Positions 8,481 to 16,892 of a stretch of 64,000 bases of DNA are shown piece after piece. Within the stretch, counting starts at the first letter, position 1, and each line of letters starts with the position of its first letter. The translations under genes and the position numbers were made by a program. Under the pieces are notes generated by a model. It saw only the letters and a program-made list of their open reading frames with translations, was not told where the DNA came from and searched no databases. The DNA is from JAHFUA01 sp963808725 (lineage in GTDB: Bacteria > Acidobacteriota > Terriglobia > Terriglobales > Acidobacteriaceae), in the NCBI GenBank assembly GCA_963808725.1, contig CAWEGO010000001.1, forward strand, positions 434,001 to 498,000. The letters run 5' to 3'.

Positions 8481-9500
8481 ATGAAGAAAGCAGGGTTTTC
8501 AGAGGACGGCCAGCTTAACGTCGCGGTTGCCGGCCTTGGCTGGTGGGGAAAGACGATTATCGGCCTGTTGAAAAGCAGTCGCAAAGTCCGCGTAGCGAAG
8601 GCTGTCGATACGCTGCCGGCGGCCGGCGAATGGGCAAAATCGCAGGGCTTGCAGTTTGCCAGCGACTTGAACGCGGTATTGGCCGATCCGCAGATCGGAG
8701 GCGTAGTTCTCTGTACGCCACACTCGCTGCACACCCAGCAGATTGTTGCGGCCGCGAATGCCAAGAAACACGTGTTCTGCGAAAAGCCGCTGGCTATGAC
8801 CCGCCGCGACGCTGTGGCATCGGTGGAGGCTTGCAAGGCCAACGGCGTGGTTCTTGCCGTCGGCCATGAGCACCGTTTCAAGCCGGTAATGCAGGACCTG
8901 CTGCGCATGGTGAAATCGGGAGAGTTGGGCACGATCCAGACCACCGAGGCAACCTTTACCCACGAACTCCGGCCCTTAGCGGCCGATAACTGGCGGCTGC
9001 AAAAGTCCGAGGCTCCAGCCGGCACCTCAATGACCGCGCTGGCCGTCCACGGGCTCGACCTGTGCGTGGCGGTGAACGGCCCAGCCGACCGGGTGACGGC
9101 CAACATGCGGTCGCTCGTCACCTCCGACAACAACGAGACACTGGCCATCCTTATCAACTTCAAGAGCGGTGCCAATGCGGTCATCACCAGCATGTTCGGA
9201 CCGCCGTTCACCATCCGGTTCGCCGTGTATGGCAGCAAGGGATGGGCCGAAATCCACGATAAATCGTATCCAGCAGCTCCGGAGGGATGGCGGCTGACCA
9301 CCTGCAAGCACGGGAGCAAGCCACAGACGGTGGAATACCCCGCGATGCCGATGGTCCAGGCCAATCTGGAAGCCTTCTCTGATGCGGCTGCCGGAGGTGC
9401 GCCGTACCCGGTACCCCACGAGGATATGATTGCCAACATTGCCGCCTTTGAGGCCATCTGTAACGCGGCCTATAGCGGACAAATCGTAACCCTGGCATGA
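8481..9500 (+). CDS. Gfo/Idh/MocA family NAD(P)-dependent oxidoreductase
   Basis: 339 residues starting at ATG 8481. The N-terminal Rossmann motif is AVAGLGWWGK, and CEKPLAMTRRDA contains the EKP lysine typical of the family. GHEHRFKPVM corresponds to the substrate-binding helix region. The frame is open upstream, but GAGG 11 bases before this ATG and the position of the Rossmann strand favour it. Members oxidise or reduce sugar-like or hydroxy acid substrates. The gene overlaps the next one by ATGA, indicating a second operon (Gfo/Idh, CocE-like, cysteine hydrolase, hydroxyacid dehydrogenase). Confidence 0.9.
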   Translation: MKKAGFSEDGQLNVAVAGLGWWGKTIIGLLKSSRKVRVAKAVDTLPAAGEWAKSQGLQFASDLNAVLADPQIGGVVLCTPHSLHTQQIVAAANAKKHVFCEKPLAMTRRDAVASVEACKANGVVLAVGHEHRFKPVMQDLLRMVKSGELGTIQTTEATFTHELRPLAADNWRLQKSEAPAGTSMTALAVHGLDLCVAVNGPADRVTANMRSLVTSDNNETLAILINFKSGANAVITSMFGPPFTIRFAVYGSKGWAEIHDKSYPAAPEGWRLTTCKHGSKPQTVEYPAMPMVQANLEAFSDAAAGGAPYPVPHEDMIANIAAFEAICNAAYSGQIVTLA

Positions 9501-11242
9501 GCGCTGCCCGCAGTGAAGCTCGCGACGGGATGCAGATCGACTGGGATGTTCCCATCCCAATGGACGATGGCGTTGTGTTAAGAGCCGACGTATTTCGCCC
9601 GCCCGCGGATGGCAAGTACCCGGTCATCATTACCTATGGTCCGTACGCAAAGGGGTTGTCGTTTCAGGAAGGTTATCCGGGGGCTTGGAATATCATGGTG
9701 GCCACTCACCCCAACGTCCCCCACGGTTCCACCAACAAATATCAGAACTGGGAAGTGATCGATCCGGAAAAATGGGTGCCGGAGGGCTATGCTATTGTTC
9801 GTGTAGATTCACGCGGTACGGGCCGTTCGCCGGGATTTGTGGACCACTTTTCTCCGCGCGAAACCGACGATTTTTATCAGTGCATTGAGTGGGCTGCCGT
9901 GCAGCCGTGGTCCAGCGGTAAAGTGGGTATCAACGGTATTTCCTATTACGGCATGAACCAGTGGCTGGTCGCCGCGAAGCAGCCGCCCCATCTCATGGCC
10001 ATGTGCATTTGGGAGGGTGCTGCCGATTGGTACCGGGACTCCACCCACCACGGCGGCATTCTGTCCACATTCTGGGCGGCATGGTACGACGTGCAGGTGA
10101 AGAGCGTGCAGTATGGCCTGGGAGAGCGCGGCCCGCGCAGCGTGGTCACCGGGCAATTGGTGTGCGGCGACGAGACATTGTCCGACAAGGAGCTGGCAGC
10201 CAACCGCTGCGATTTTGGCGATGAGATTCTCGCCCATCCACTCGATGATGAGTACCATCGCCAGCGCTCGCCGCAATGGGACAAAGTGAAAGTGCCGTTC
10301 CTATCGGCTGCCAACTGGGGCGGGCAGGGATTGCATCCGCGCGGCAACTTTGAGGCCTTTGTCCGCGCGGCTTCGCGCGATAAGTGGCTCGAGGCGCACG
10401 GCCTGGAACACTGGACTCATTTTTATACTGATTACGGCGTCAACATCCAGAAGCGGTTCTTTGCCCATTTTCTGAAGGGCGAAAGGAACGGATGGGATCA
10501 ACGCCCGAAAGTCCAGTTGCAGGTGCGGCGCCTCGACAAATTTGTGGAGCGCTTCGAAAACGAGTGGCCGCTCGCGCGCACCGAGTGGACCAGGTTTTAT
10601 CTCCAGCCTCCCGGCAACATGTTGGCTAAGGAACCGGCTCAACAGGCGGCGAAGGTGGAATTCGACGCGCTCGGTGATGGGTTGACCTTCCTTTCCGTGC
10701 CGTTGGAGCAAGAAGCCGAGATTACCGGCCCCCTCGCCGCCAAGCTATTTGTCTCATCAAGCACGGCCGATGCCGACCTGTTTCTGATCTTCCAGGTGTA
10801 CACTTCGGATCTGCGCGAAGTCACCTTTCTGGGGGCGATCGATCCGCATACCCCGGTCGCCCAAGGTTGGCTGCGCGCTTCGCACCGCAAGCTGGATGCG
10901 GCTTTGAGCAAGCCGTACCGCCCCTATCACACGCATGATGAAATTCAGCTGCTCACGCCCGGCGTCCCAGTGGAAGTGGACGTTGAGTTGTGGCCCACCT
11001 CGGTGGTCGTGCCGGCCGGCTACCGCATCGCGCTGACGGTTCGGGGGAAGGATTACGAATACGCGAAGAAGACAGGCATCAAACTGCCCCACTTCAAGAA
11101 TGAATTGTTGGGTTGCGGTCCGTTCCTGCACAACGATCCGCGCGACCGTCCGGCAGCAATTTTCGGCGGTCGCACCACCCTGCACATTGATCGGGAACAT
11201 GCACCCTATGTTCTGGTGCCGGTGATCCCGGGCAAGAAGTAA
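9497..11242 (+). CDS. CocE/NonD family alpha/beta hydrolase (S15-like)
   Basis: 581 residues with the N-terminal alpha/beta-hydrolase domain and C-terminal jelly-roll domain (PepX_C) of cocaine esterase and X-Pro dipeptidyl-peptidase relatives. The nucleophile elbow is GISYYG with S149, and a probable catalytic histidine lies in LEHWTHFY. The stretch where CocE carries its catalytic Asp (usually W-x-D) reads SAANWGGQG here, so the acid may be supplied from elsewhere. No signal peptide is visible. It probably hydrolyses an ester or amide in the pathway. The start ATG overlaps the upstream stop as ATGA. Confidence 0.88.
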   Translation: MSAARSEARDGMQIDWDVPIPMDDGVVLRADVFRPPADGKYPVIITYGPYAKGLSFQEGYPGAWNIMVATHPNVPHGSTNKYQNWEVIDPEKWVPEGYAIVRVDSRGTGRSPGFVDHFSPRETDDFYQCIEWAAVQPWSSGKVGINGISYYGMNQWLVAAKQPPHLMAMCIWEGAADWYRDSTHHGGILSTFWAAWYDVQVKSVQYGLGERGPRSVVTGQLVCGDETLSDKELAANRCDFGDEILAHPLDDEYHRQRSPQWDKVKVPFLSAANWGGQGLHPRGNFEAFVRAASRDKWLEAHGLEHWTHFYTDYGVNIQKRFFAHFLKGERNGWDQRPKVQLQVRRLDKFVERFENEWPLARTEWTRFYLQPPGNMLAKEPAQQAAKVEFDALGDGLTFLSVPLEQEAEITGPLAAKLFVSSSTADADLFLIFQVYTSDLREVTFLGAIDPHTPVAQGWLRASHRKLDAALSKPYRPYHTHDEIQLLTPGVPVEVDVELWPTSVVVPAGYRIALTVRGKDYEYAKKTGIKLPHFKNELLGCGPFLHNDPRDRPAAIFGGRTTLHIDREHAPYVLVPVIPGKK

Positions 11243-11337
11243 GCTCTGTCAGATAAACCAATGCAGATTCCTAACCGCGTTCGCAAGCCATTACAGACCG
11301 ATCAGCGTCAGACGCGAGAGAACGGAGAAAAGACCAC

Positions 11338-11976
11338 GTGCCCAAATCTTATGCAGTAATCTCCGTTGACATGCATCGCGGTCATTTGGACCCGCAAGTC
11401 GCAACTATGCCGTTGCCGGCGGAACGTTGCAAGGCCGTTATCGAAAAGGCGGCCGAAGCTTTCCATCGGCTCAGAGAAAGACAGGTTCCGATCATCCACA
11501 TCGTCGCAGGGTTCCGCAACCCACAGGAAGCGTTGTCGAATCCTCACTGGCGGGCGAATGATGAGGATCCGAACTCCCCCAGGAAGGCGGCGAGGATCCA
11601 CAACATGGAGGGCTCGGTTGGTACGCAGATTATCCCTGCGCTCTATAGACCAAGCGACTACGTCGTCAACAACAAGAAGCGCTACAGCGCCTTCTATATG
11701 ACCGACCTTGAGTTCGTCCTGAAGAATTTGAGCATCGATACGGTCATCCTGACCGGAATTAACACCTCCAGTTGTTGTCTTGCCACAGCCTTTGAGGCGA
11801 CGGTGCGGGACTATCGCGTCATTGTGCTGGAGGACTGCATGGACAGTATGGACGGACGCGATTTTCACGATGCCGCTATCAAAATCATAAGGCGCACCAT
11901 CGGGCAGGTAATGATGTCGGACGAATTGATAAGAATGATGGACGCGGAGAAAGCGCACGCGGCAGCTTCCCGCTGA
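11338..11976 (+). CDS. Isochorismatase-family cysteine hydrolase (amidase-like)
   Basis: 212 residues from a GTG start preceded by GGAG at a 10-base distance. The catalytic triad of the family is visible: D11 in ISVDMHRG, K113 in NNKKRYSAFY and C146 in TGINTSSCCLAT. The residue after the nucleophile is Cys instead of the usual Val. Members include N-carbamoylsarcosine amidase, maleamate amidohydrolase and nicotinamidase, which hydrolyse amides in the cytoplasm. In this context an amide-hydrolysing step that releases ammonia from a ring-opened N-heterocycle is attractive but unproven. Confidence 0.88.
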   Translation: MPKSYAVISVDMHRGHLDPQVATMPLPAERCKAVIEKAAEAFHRLRERQVPIIHIVAGFRNPQEALSNPHWRANDEDPNSPRKAARIHNMEGSVGTQIIPALYRPSDYVVNNKKRYSAFYMTDLEFVLKNLSIDTVILTGINTSSCCLATAFEATVRDYRVIVLEDCMDSMDGRDFHDAAIKIIRRTIGQVMMSDELIRMMDAEKAHAAASR

Positions 11977-12030
11977 GCGGATAGGATTTGTGGGCTAGTT
12001 GTATTCACACGCGTTTTGGGAGCAATAGTG

Positions 12031-12924
12031 ATGAGCGGCAATAAAGGTCCGGTCGGCGTGATTGGTTTGGGAATTATGGGGTCGGCGATGGCAGCCAACC
12101 TGCTGCGATCCGGTTTCGAGGTGATCGGCACGGATATAGTGGCAGCTTGCTGCGACGAGTTGACGAAAGCCGGTGGCACAGCGGTGGCGAACGCCGGCGA
12201 AGTCGGGAAACGCTGCCGCCCTATCATCCTCTCACTGGCTTCCGAGGCCGCGCTCAATTCCGTTGGCGCCGAACTCGCCACAAGCTGCGTTCCGGGAACC
12301 ATCGTGCTCGAAACGGGCACGCTGCCGCTTGCCGCCAAGCAGAAACAACGCACGCTGCTGGCGCAAAAAGGCATCACGCTGCTGGACTGTACAATCTCCG
12401 GCACCGGCGCACAGGCAAGAAAGCGCGATCTGGCGGTATATGCCAGCGGGGAGCCTGGGGCCCTCAAGGAAGTGCGCCCGGTCATCGACGGTTTCGCCCG
12501 CGCGTGTTATGACCTCGGCGAGTTCGGCAACGGCAGCAAAATGAAGCTGGTGGCGAACTTGCTGGTTGCCATCCACAACGTGGCAGCGGCGGAAGCAATT
12601 TTGTTCGGAGCCCGCTCCGGACTCGATCCCGCCACAGTGGTCCGGGTTGTTGCCGATGGCGCCGGCGGGTCGCGCATGCTTGAAGTTCGCGGTCCCGCCA
12701 TGGTGAACCGTACCTGGGACACGGCTACGATGAAAAACTCAGTTTGGCAGAAGGACATGAAGCTGATCGGGGAAGCCTTGCAAGCCGCCGGGTGCCCGGC
12801 TCCGCTGTTTTCTGCCACCATTCCCATATACGCGGCTACCGCCGCGGGACATCCCGAGGACGATACGGCGGCTGTTTACGAGATCATGGAACGAATGGCG
12901 CGGAATCCGGCGGCGAAGAAATAG
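12031..12924 (+). CDS. Beta-hydroxyacid dehydrogenase (3-HIBADH/GarR-like)
   Basis: 297 residues. GVIGLGIMGSAMAANLL is the Rossmann motif and LDCTISGTGAQ the substrate-binding motif (LDAPVSGG in relatives). GNGSKMKLVANLL carries the catalytic K172 and N176. ATG 12031 with GGGAG 8 bases upstream is preferred over TTG 12016. The family covers 3-hydroxyisobutyrate, tartronate-semialdehyde and 2-(hydroxymethyl)glutarate oxidoreduction. The last of these belongs to the E. barkeri nicotinate pathway, which also has the split hydroxylase; this is suggestive only. It is the last enzyme of the second catabolic unit. Confidence 0.92.
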   Translation: MSGNKGPVGVIGLGIMGSAMAANLLRSGFEVIGTDIVAACCDELTKAGGTAVANAGEVGKRCRPIILSLASEAALNSVGAELATSCVPGTIVLETGTLPLAAKQKQRTLLAQKGITLLDCTISGTGAQARKRDLAVYASGEPGALKEVRPVIDGFARACYDLGEFGNGSKMKLVANLLVAIHNVAAAEAILFGARSGLDPATVVRVVADGAGGSRMLEVRGPAMVNRTWDTATMKNSVWQKDMKLIGEALQAAGCPAPLFSATIPIYAATAAGHPEDDTAAVYEIMERMARNPAAKK

Positions 12925-12952
12925 GCGCATTTAGCAGGGGGGCGACGCAGCA

Positions 12953-13489
12953 GTGATCCGATCGACCTGGCAGAAAGCCCGCCATTACTTCACATTGCGG
13001 AGATTTGTCGGGCAGTTCGGGCTAGCTGTGATCCTGCTCTCGGTCGCGGTCGTCGGCGACTATCTTCTTAATGCCGAATACGCTAAGCGGCGTCACCAGG
13101 AAGTACTTCGCGAGTTCCAGAGCGTAAGACCTCTTCCAACCGCAGTTCCCAAGTCGACGAGCGACAACTACTCGCTGTGGCGAAAACACCAGGGCACTGT
13201 CGCGGCATTTTATGGCACCAGAGATGATTACCGTGTGATCCGCCAGCACTACGACCGAGAGCTCCTTTCATACGGTTGGCGGCTGGTCGTTGATCGCCCC
13301 GCGATATCTTGGGGCAAAGAAACCGATGCACGCGAGGTACTCTACTGCAAGCAGCCGTTGTATGCCTCGCTTTACTATGCTGGACCCCCCACCGAGACGA
13401 AGTACCCTGGAGGATGGACCTATGAGTTTAGTGTTTCATGGGGCGACCGTCCTGCAGATTTGAAAGACGAGTGCCCGGATATCAAATGA
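12953..13489 (+). CDS. Membrane-anchored hypothetical protein
   Basis: 178 residues from a GTG start preceded by a G-rich AGGGGGG. One hydrophobic segment (residues about 20-36, GLAVILLSVAVVGDYLL) is followed by an extracytoplasmic domain of about 135 residues. That domain has many Tyr and Trp (HQGTVAAFYG, LLSYGWRLV, YPGGWTYEFSVSWG). It has two cysteines (YCKQPLY and DECPDIK) that could form a disulfide. I do not recognise the family. It begins 28 bases after the hydroxyacid dehydrogenase gene, but its link to the pathway is unclear. Confidence 0.6.
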   Translation: MIRSTWQKARHYFTLRRFVGQFGLAVILLSVAVVGDYLLNAEYAKRRHQEVLREFQSVRPLPTAVPKSTSDNYSLWRKHQGTVAAFYGTRDDYRVIRQHYDRELLSYGWRLVVDRPAISWGKETDAREVLYCKQPLYASLYYAGPPTETKYPGGWTYEFSVSWGDRPADLKDECPDIK

Positions 13490-13490
13490 A

Positions 13491-13512
13491 GGCGGGGTTT
13501 TAGACTCCCGCC
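13491..13512. terminator. Hairpin between convergent genes
   Basis: GGCGGG and CCCGCC arms with a T-rich 10-base centre lie immediately between the stop codons of the + strand hypothetical gene and the - strand alcohol dehydrogenase. This is consistent with a short bidirectional terminator. Confidence 0.4.
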
Positions 13513-13514
13513 GC

Positions 13515-14531
13515 TTACTGAGCGTTGTCGATAATGATCTTCATACGCTCGTCGGCATCGGAATCCAACATGCCAATCGCCGTGCCTAAATCCGATAGCG
13601 GCATAACGTGAGTTATTAAGGCGTCCAAATTTACGGTACCGCGGGCGACCAAATCAATCATTGCCGGGAAGTCTTCGCTCTTCGCAACTCGTGCGTTCAC
13701 CAGCGTGAGTTCCTTGAAGTAAAGCTGATAGAAAGGCAGGGCGCCTTCGGCCGCGGTGATGATCCCAAACAGAAGTAGCGTGCCACCCGGACGGGCCATG
13801 CCAACGGAGCTGGCAAGGGCTGGCAGCTTTCCCGTGGTTTCAATGATTAAATCTGCGCCGCGGCCGTTGGTGATTTCCCGCAGCGCACGCTCCGCCTCGG
13901 TCCCACTCGGCAGGGTGATATCCGCCCCAAGCTTTTGCGCCAGCTTCCGTTTCCATTCACTGCGCGTGATTCCAATCACGGGAGAAGCGCCGCGAGCTTT
14001 GGCCAATTGCAGATGGATTTGCCCACTCACTCCAAGGCCCATGACCACCACGCATTGGCCGGGAAAAATGTCGACGCGGCGCTGCGCATGCAGGCAGGTG
14101 GTAGCCACCTGGATCATCGGAACCTGCCGGCTGTCGACGGTGTCCGGCAAAGGAAATACCTGCGGCACGGGAGCGACTACATACTCGGCGAAGCCCCCAT
14201 TGACGTCGCGGCCGATCAGACCGCCGTTCGGGCATACATTCGGGAAACCGGCCTGACAAATGGGACAGTGGCCACACGCCAAGGCCGGATCGACCAAGAC
14301 CCGCTCACCAGGCCGTATGCGGTCGCCGCCGCCTTCGACCACTTCGCCAGTCATTTCGTGGCCCATGATCATGGGATAGTGGACCGGGATGCCCCCGGTG
14401 TAGATCTTAAGGTCGGTACCGCAGATGCCGCTGTGGGTCACCCGCACCAGCACCTGATCTTTGGCGGGCTTGGGCGTTTGCAGAGTTTCCAATTGCAGGT
14501 CCCGAGGAGCCTTCAACACCATCGCCTTCAT
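13515..14531 (-). CDS. Zinc-dependent alcohol dehydrogenase (MDR family)
   Basis: 338 residues. The catalytic zinc ligands are Cys in SGICGTDLK and His-Glu in MGHEMTGEV. The structural zinc is bound by the cysteine cluster CGHCPICQAGFPNVC. GLGVSGQIHLQLAKARGA is the NAD(P)-binding Rossmann turn. The architecture matches threonine/sorbitol dehydrogenase-like enzymes that oxidise secondary alcohols. It is transcribed away from the catabolic cluster and lies downstream of the M24-peptidase operon on the same strand, separated by a strong palindrome. The substrate is unknown. Confidence 0.92.
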   Translation of the reverse strand: MKAMVLKAPRDLQLETLQTPKPAKDQVLVRVTHSGICGTDLKIYTGGIPVHYPMIMGHEMTGEVVEGGGDRIRPGERVLVDPALACGHCPICQAGFPNVCPNGGLIGRDVNGGFAEYVVAPVPQVFPLPDTVDSRQVPMIQVATTCLHAQRRVDIFPGQCVVVMGLGVSGQIHLQLAKARGASPVIGITRSEWKRKLAQKLGADITLPSGTEAERALREITNGRGADLIIETTGKLPALASSVGMARPGGTLLLFGIITAAEGALPFYQLYFKELTLVNARVAKSEDFPAMIDLVARGTVNLDALITHVMPLSDLGTAIGMLDSDADERMKIIIDNAQ

Positions 14532-14570
14532 GGCTCACCACCTCGGGTTAACCGAAAGTCGGGTTGATGC

Positions 14571-14611
14571 GAATCCCCATCACGTGCCCGGCCGGCGCGT
14601 GATGGGGATTC
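14571..14611. repeat. Perfect 14-bp inverted repeat (hairpin)
   Basis: GAATCCCCATCACG and CGTGATGGGGATTC flank a 13-base GC-rich centre. It lies between the end of the HMGL-like gene (14629) and the start of the alcohol dehydrogenase (14531), both on the - strand. There is no T-tract on either side, so it is not a textbook terminator. It may be an mRNA-stabilising hairpin or a REP-like element. Confidence 0.6.
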
Positions 14612-14628
14612 CATGGAAACAATTGTGA

Positions 14629-15876
14629 CTACCCCTTTGCCGAACCGACCGGCTGGGGAAGAACCGAGGCGACGACTTTACGGACTTCCTCGTTGGTCAG
14701 AAGGCTCTTGGTGGACAGCGAGTGCTGCTTGATGGCCATCAGCACCTTCATGGCCTCTTCCTCGCTGGCCTGAATACCGAGCTCCTTCAGTTTCGCTTTG
14801 ACGGAATCGATGCCGCTTCCTTTGCCGATCACGATCTTGCGGAGCCTGCTGGCCGACAACGTCCCAGCGGAACGGGAAGAGTTCGGTGGCATTCTCCTCG
14901 CCGCAGTTCATCCACCAGCTGGCGATGATGCCGGACTCGATCTGGAACAAGCTGCTCGCCCACCACCGGCCGGTTGTCGCAACCGCGTGGCCGGAAAGCT
15001 TCTCCACCAGGTGCGACAGCTTGATAGAACTTGTCGTACTTCAGGCCGGTATCGATGCCATAGAGCGTCAGCAGCGCCATGGCAGTTTCTTCCATGGGGA
15101 CGTTGCCGGCGCGTTCGCCGAGTCCCGAGCACGGTGGAGTGAATGACTTCGACGCCTTCCGCCAGCGCCATGACCGTGTTGGCAACGCCCATGCCGAAAT
15201 CCATGTGGAAGTGAGCTTCGAGGCGCTTGTTGATGCGCTTCTTCGCCTCGCGCACCAGGTATTGCATGGAGTGCGGAGCCAGAACGCCGAACGTATCCAC
15301 CAGCGCCAGCGCATCCATGTGGCCTTCGTTGGCGACGCGCGTGATCAGGTCGAGCACCCAGTTGATCTCCGCGCGGCTGAAGTCGATGGGGAAGAACACA
15401 ACTTCCAGGCCCTGCGAGTGTGCGTAGGCGGTGGATTCGATCGAAAGATCGATGGCCTTTTCCAGCGGCCATTTGTACGCGTACTCGATGATGTGCGTGC
15501 TGGAGGGCACTTCCATCACGATGCCCTTCACGCCGCAATCGACGGCGCGCTTGCACGTCATCGACCATGCAGCGGGAGAAGGCGAAGATCTGCGGTCCGA
15601 GATTGCGCTTTACGATTTCTTTGATGGCAGCGGCGTCGCTCGGCGAAACCACGGGCATGCCGGCTTCGATGCGGTGCACGCCCGCTTCGGCCAGCCCTTC
15701 GGCGATGCGGATCTTGTCGTCTTTGGTGAAGATGACGCCGGTCTGCTGCTCGCCGTCGCGCAGCGTAACGTCGTGAAACTTGATCTGCTTGGGGAAATGG
15801 AGTTGCTCACGGACGGGCTCGGCAAATTCCACGGGCTGACAAACCACTTATCTGTTTTCCAGGGTTCTCGAGACAT
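14629..15876 (-). pseudogene. HMGL-like acyltransferase (isopropylmalate/homocitrate synthase family), frameshifted
   Basis: A DRE-TIM metallolyase-type protein of about 410 residues spread over several frames. N-terminal MSREPWKTDKW... is followed by HDVTLRDGEQQ (substrate and metal loop), then FSRCMVDDV, EVPSSTHIIEYAYKW, EAHFHMDFGMGVANT (metal-binding HxH-type region), GERAGNVPMEE and the C-terminal IVIGKGSGIDSVKAKL. Frame changes fall near 15825, 15555, 15130, 15035, 14985, 14960 and 14860. Most are single-base insertions, and every conserved motif survives, so sequence error is more likely than decay. It would condense or cleave an acyl-CoA with a keto acid. It is the last gene of the M24-dehydrogenase-HMGL operon, 15 bases after its neighbour, with a GAGGAAGGA ribosome-binding site. 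Confidence 0.8.
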
Positions 15877-15891
15877 GATGATATTCCTTCC

Positions 15892-16892
15892 TCAAAAAGT
15901 TATCGCTGTCCAACGCGCGGACTTCAGCGCTTCCGGATTAACCGGATTGCGCGGCGCCTGTCCGCTGAGTACGCGGACTACTTCTTCCGCCGCCTTGGTC
16001 TGCAGGTCCGCCAGCGACTCTTCCGAATAGAAACTGGTGTGCGGCGTCAAGATCACGTTATCGCGGCCGAACAGCGGCGAGCTCGGAAGGCGGTTCCTTT
16101 TCCACCACGTCGAGAGCGGCGCCAGCCAGTTCGCTGTTTGTCGAGCGCGGCCGCCAAGGCCGCTTCGTCCACTACCGGTCCGCGCGCGGTGTTGACCAGA
16201 TAAGCGGTAGGCTTCATCTGGCTGAAGATGGCGGCGTTGAACAGATGTTGCGTTTCCGGCATCAGCGGCGCGTGAATGGAAATGTAGTCGGAAATCTTCA
16301 CGAGTTCGGCAAATTCCACCCGCTCGACTCCCGCTCGGCTCATCACTTCTTCCGGCACATAGGGATCAAAGGTGATCACGCGCAAGCCGAACGACTTCGC
16401 CTTGGGCGCCACGCAACTGCGGAATCCTGCCGAAGCCCACCAGCCCCAGCACCGTTCCGCGCAAGCGATGGATCGGCACGACGGCGGGCATCTCCCATCG
16501 TCCCGCCTGCGCGCGCGCGTTCGAAAACGGAATCTTGCGCACGATCGCCAGCAGCAGGGCCATGGCATGATCGGAAACTTCGTCGATGCAGTAGTCCGGG
16601 ACCTTCGTGACCACGATTCCCTTGCGCGGTCGCTGCCGCAATATCCACATTGTCGACGCCGATTCCAAAGCGGCGCGATGATCCGGCACTTGGTCAACTG
16701 GCCGATCATCTCGGCGGTGACTTTGGCGTAGGTAGTCAGGATGGCATCGGCATCCTTGGCCACTTCCACGATGGCTTCCGGCGTCGGCGCTTTGGCGAGA
16801 CGCAACTCAGCCCCGACCCTGGACACGACCTCGCGGGCCGGGTCCAGGTTCGGAAAGACAGAGTCGGTGACAGCAACCAGTCGGCGTTCCAT
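15892..16892 (-). pseudogene. D-2-hydroxyacid dehydrogenase (phosphoglycerate dehydrogenase-like), frameshifted
   Basis: The frames together give a SerA/hydroxypyruvate reductase-like protein of about 330 residues. N-terminal VTDSVFPNLDPAREVV is followed by VPDYCIDEVSDHA, VLGLVGFGRI (NAD-binding GxGxxG), ITFDPYVPEEVM, VNTARGPVVDEAAL and the C-terminal ILTPHTSFYSEESL, which contains the catalytic His. Frame changes lie near 16655, 16625, 16425, 16140 and 16085, nearly all single-base insertions. The ATG follows the upstream TAA directly (TAAATG), so it is tightly coupled to the M24 peptidase. It likely reduces or oxidises a 2-keto/2-hydroxy acid. The true gene is probably intact. Confidence 0.8.
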
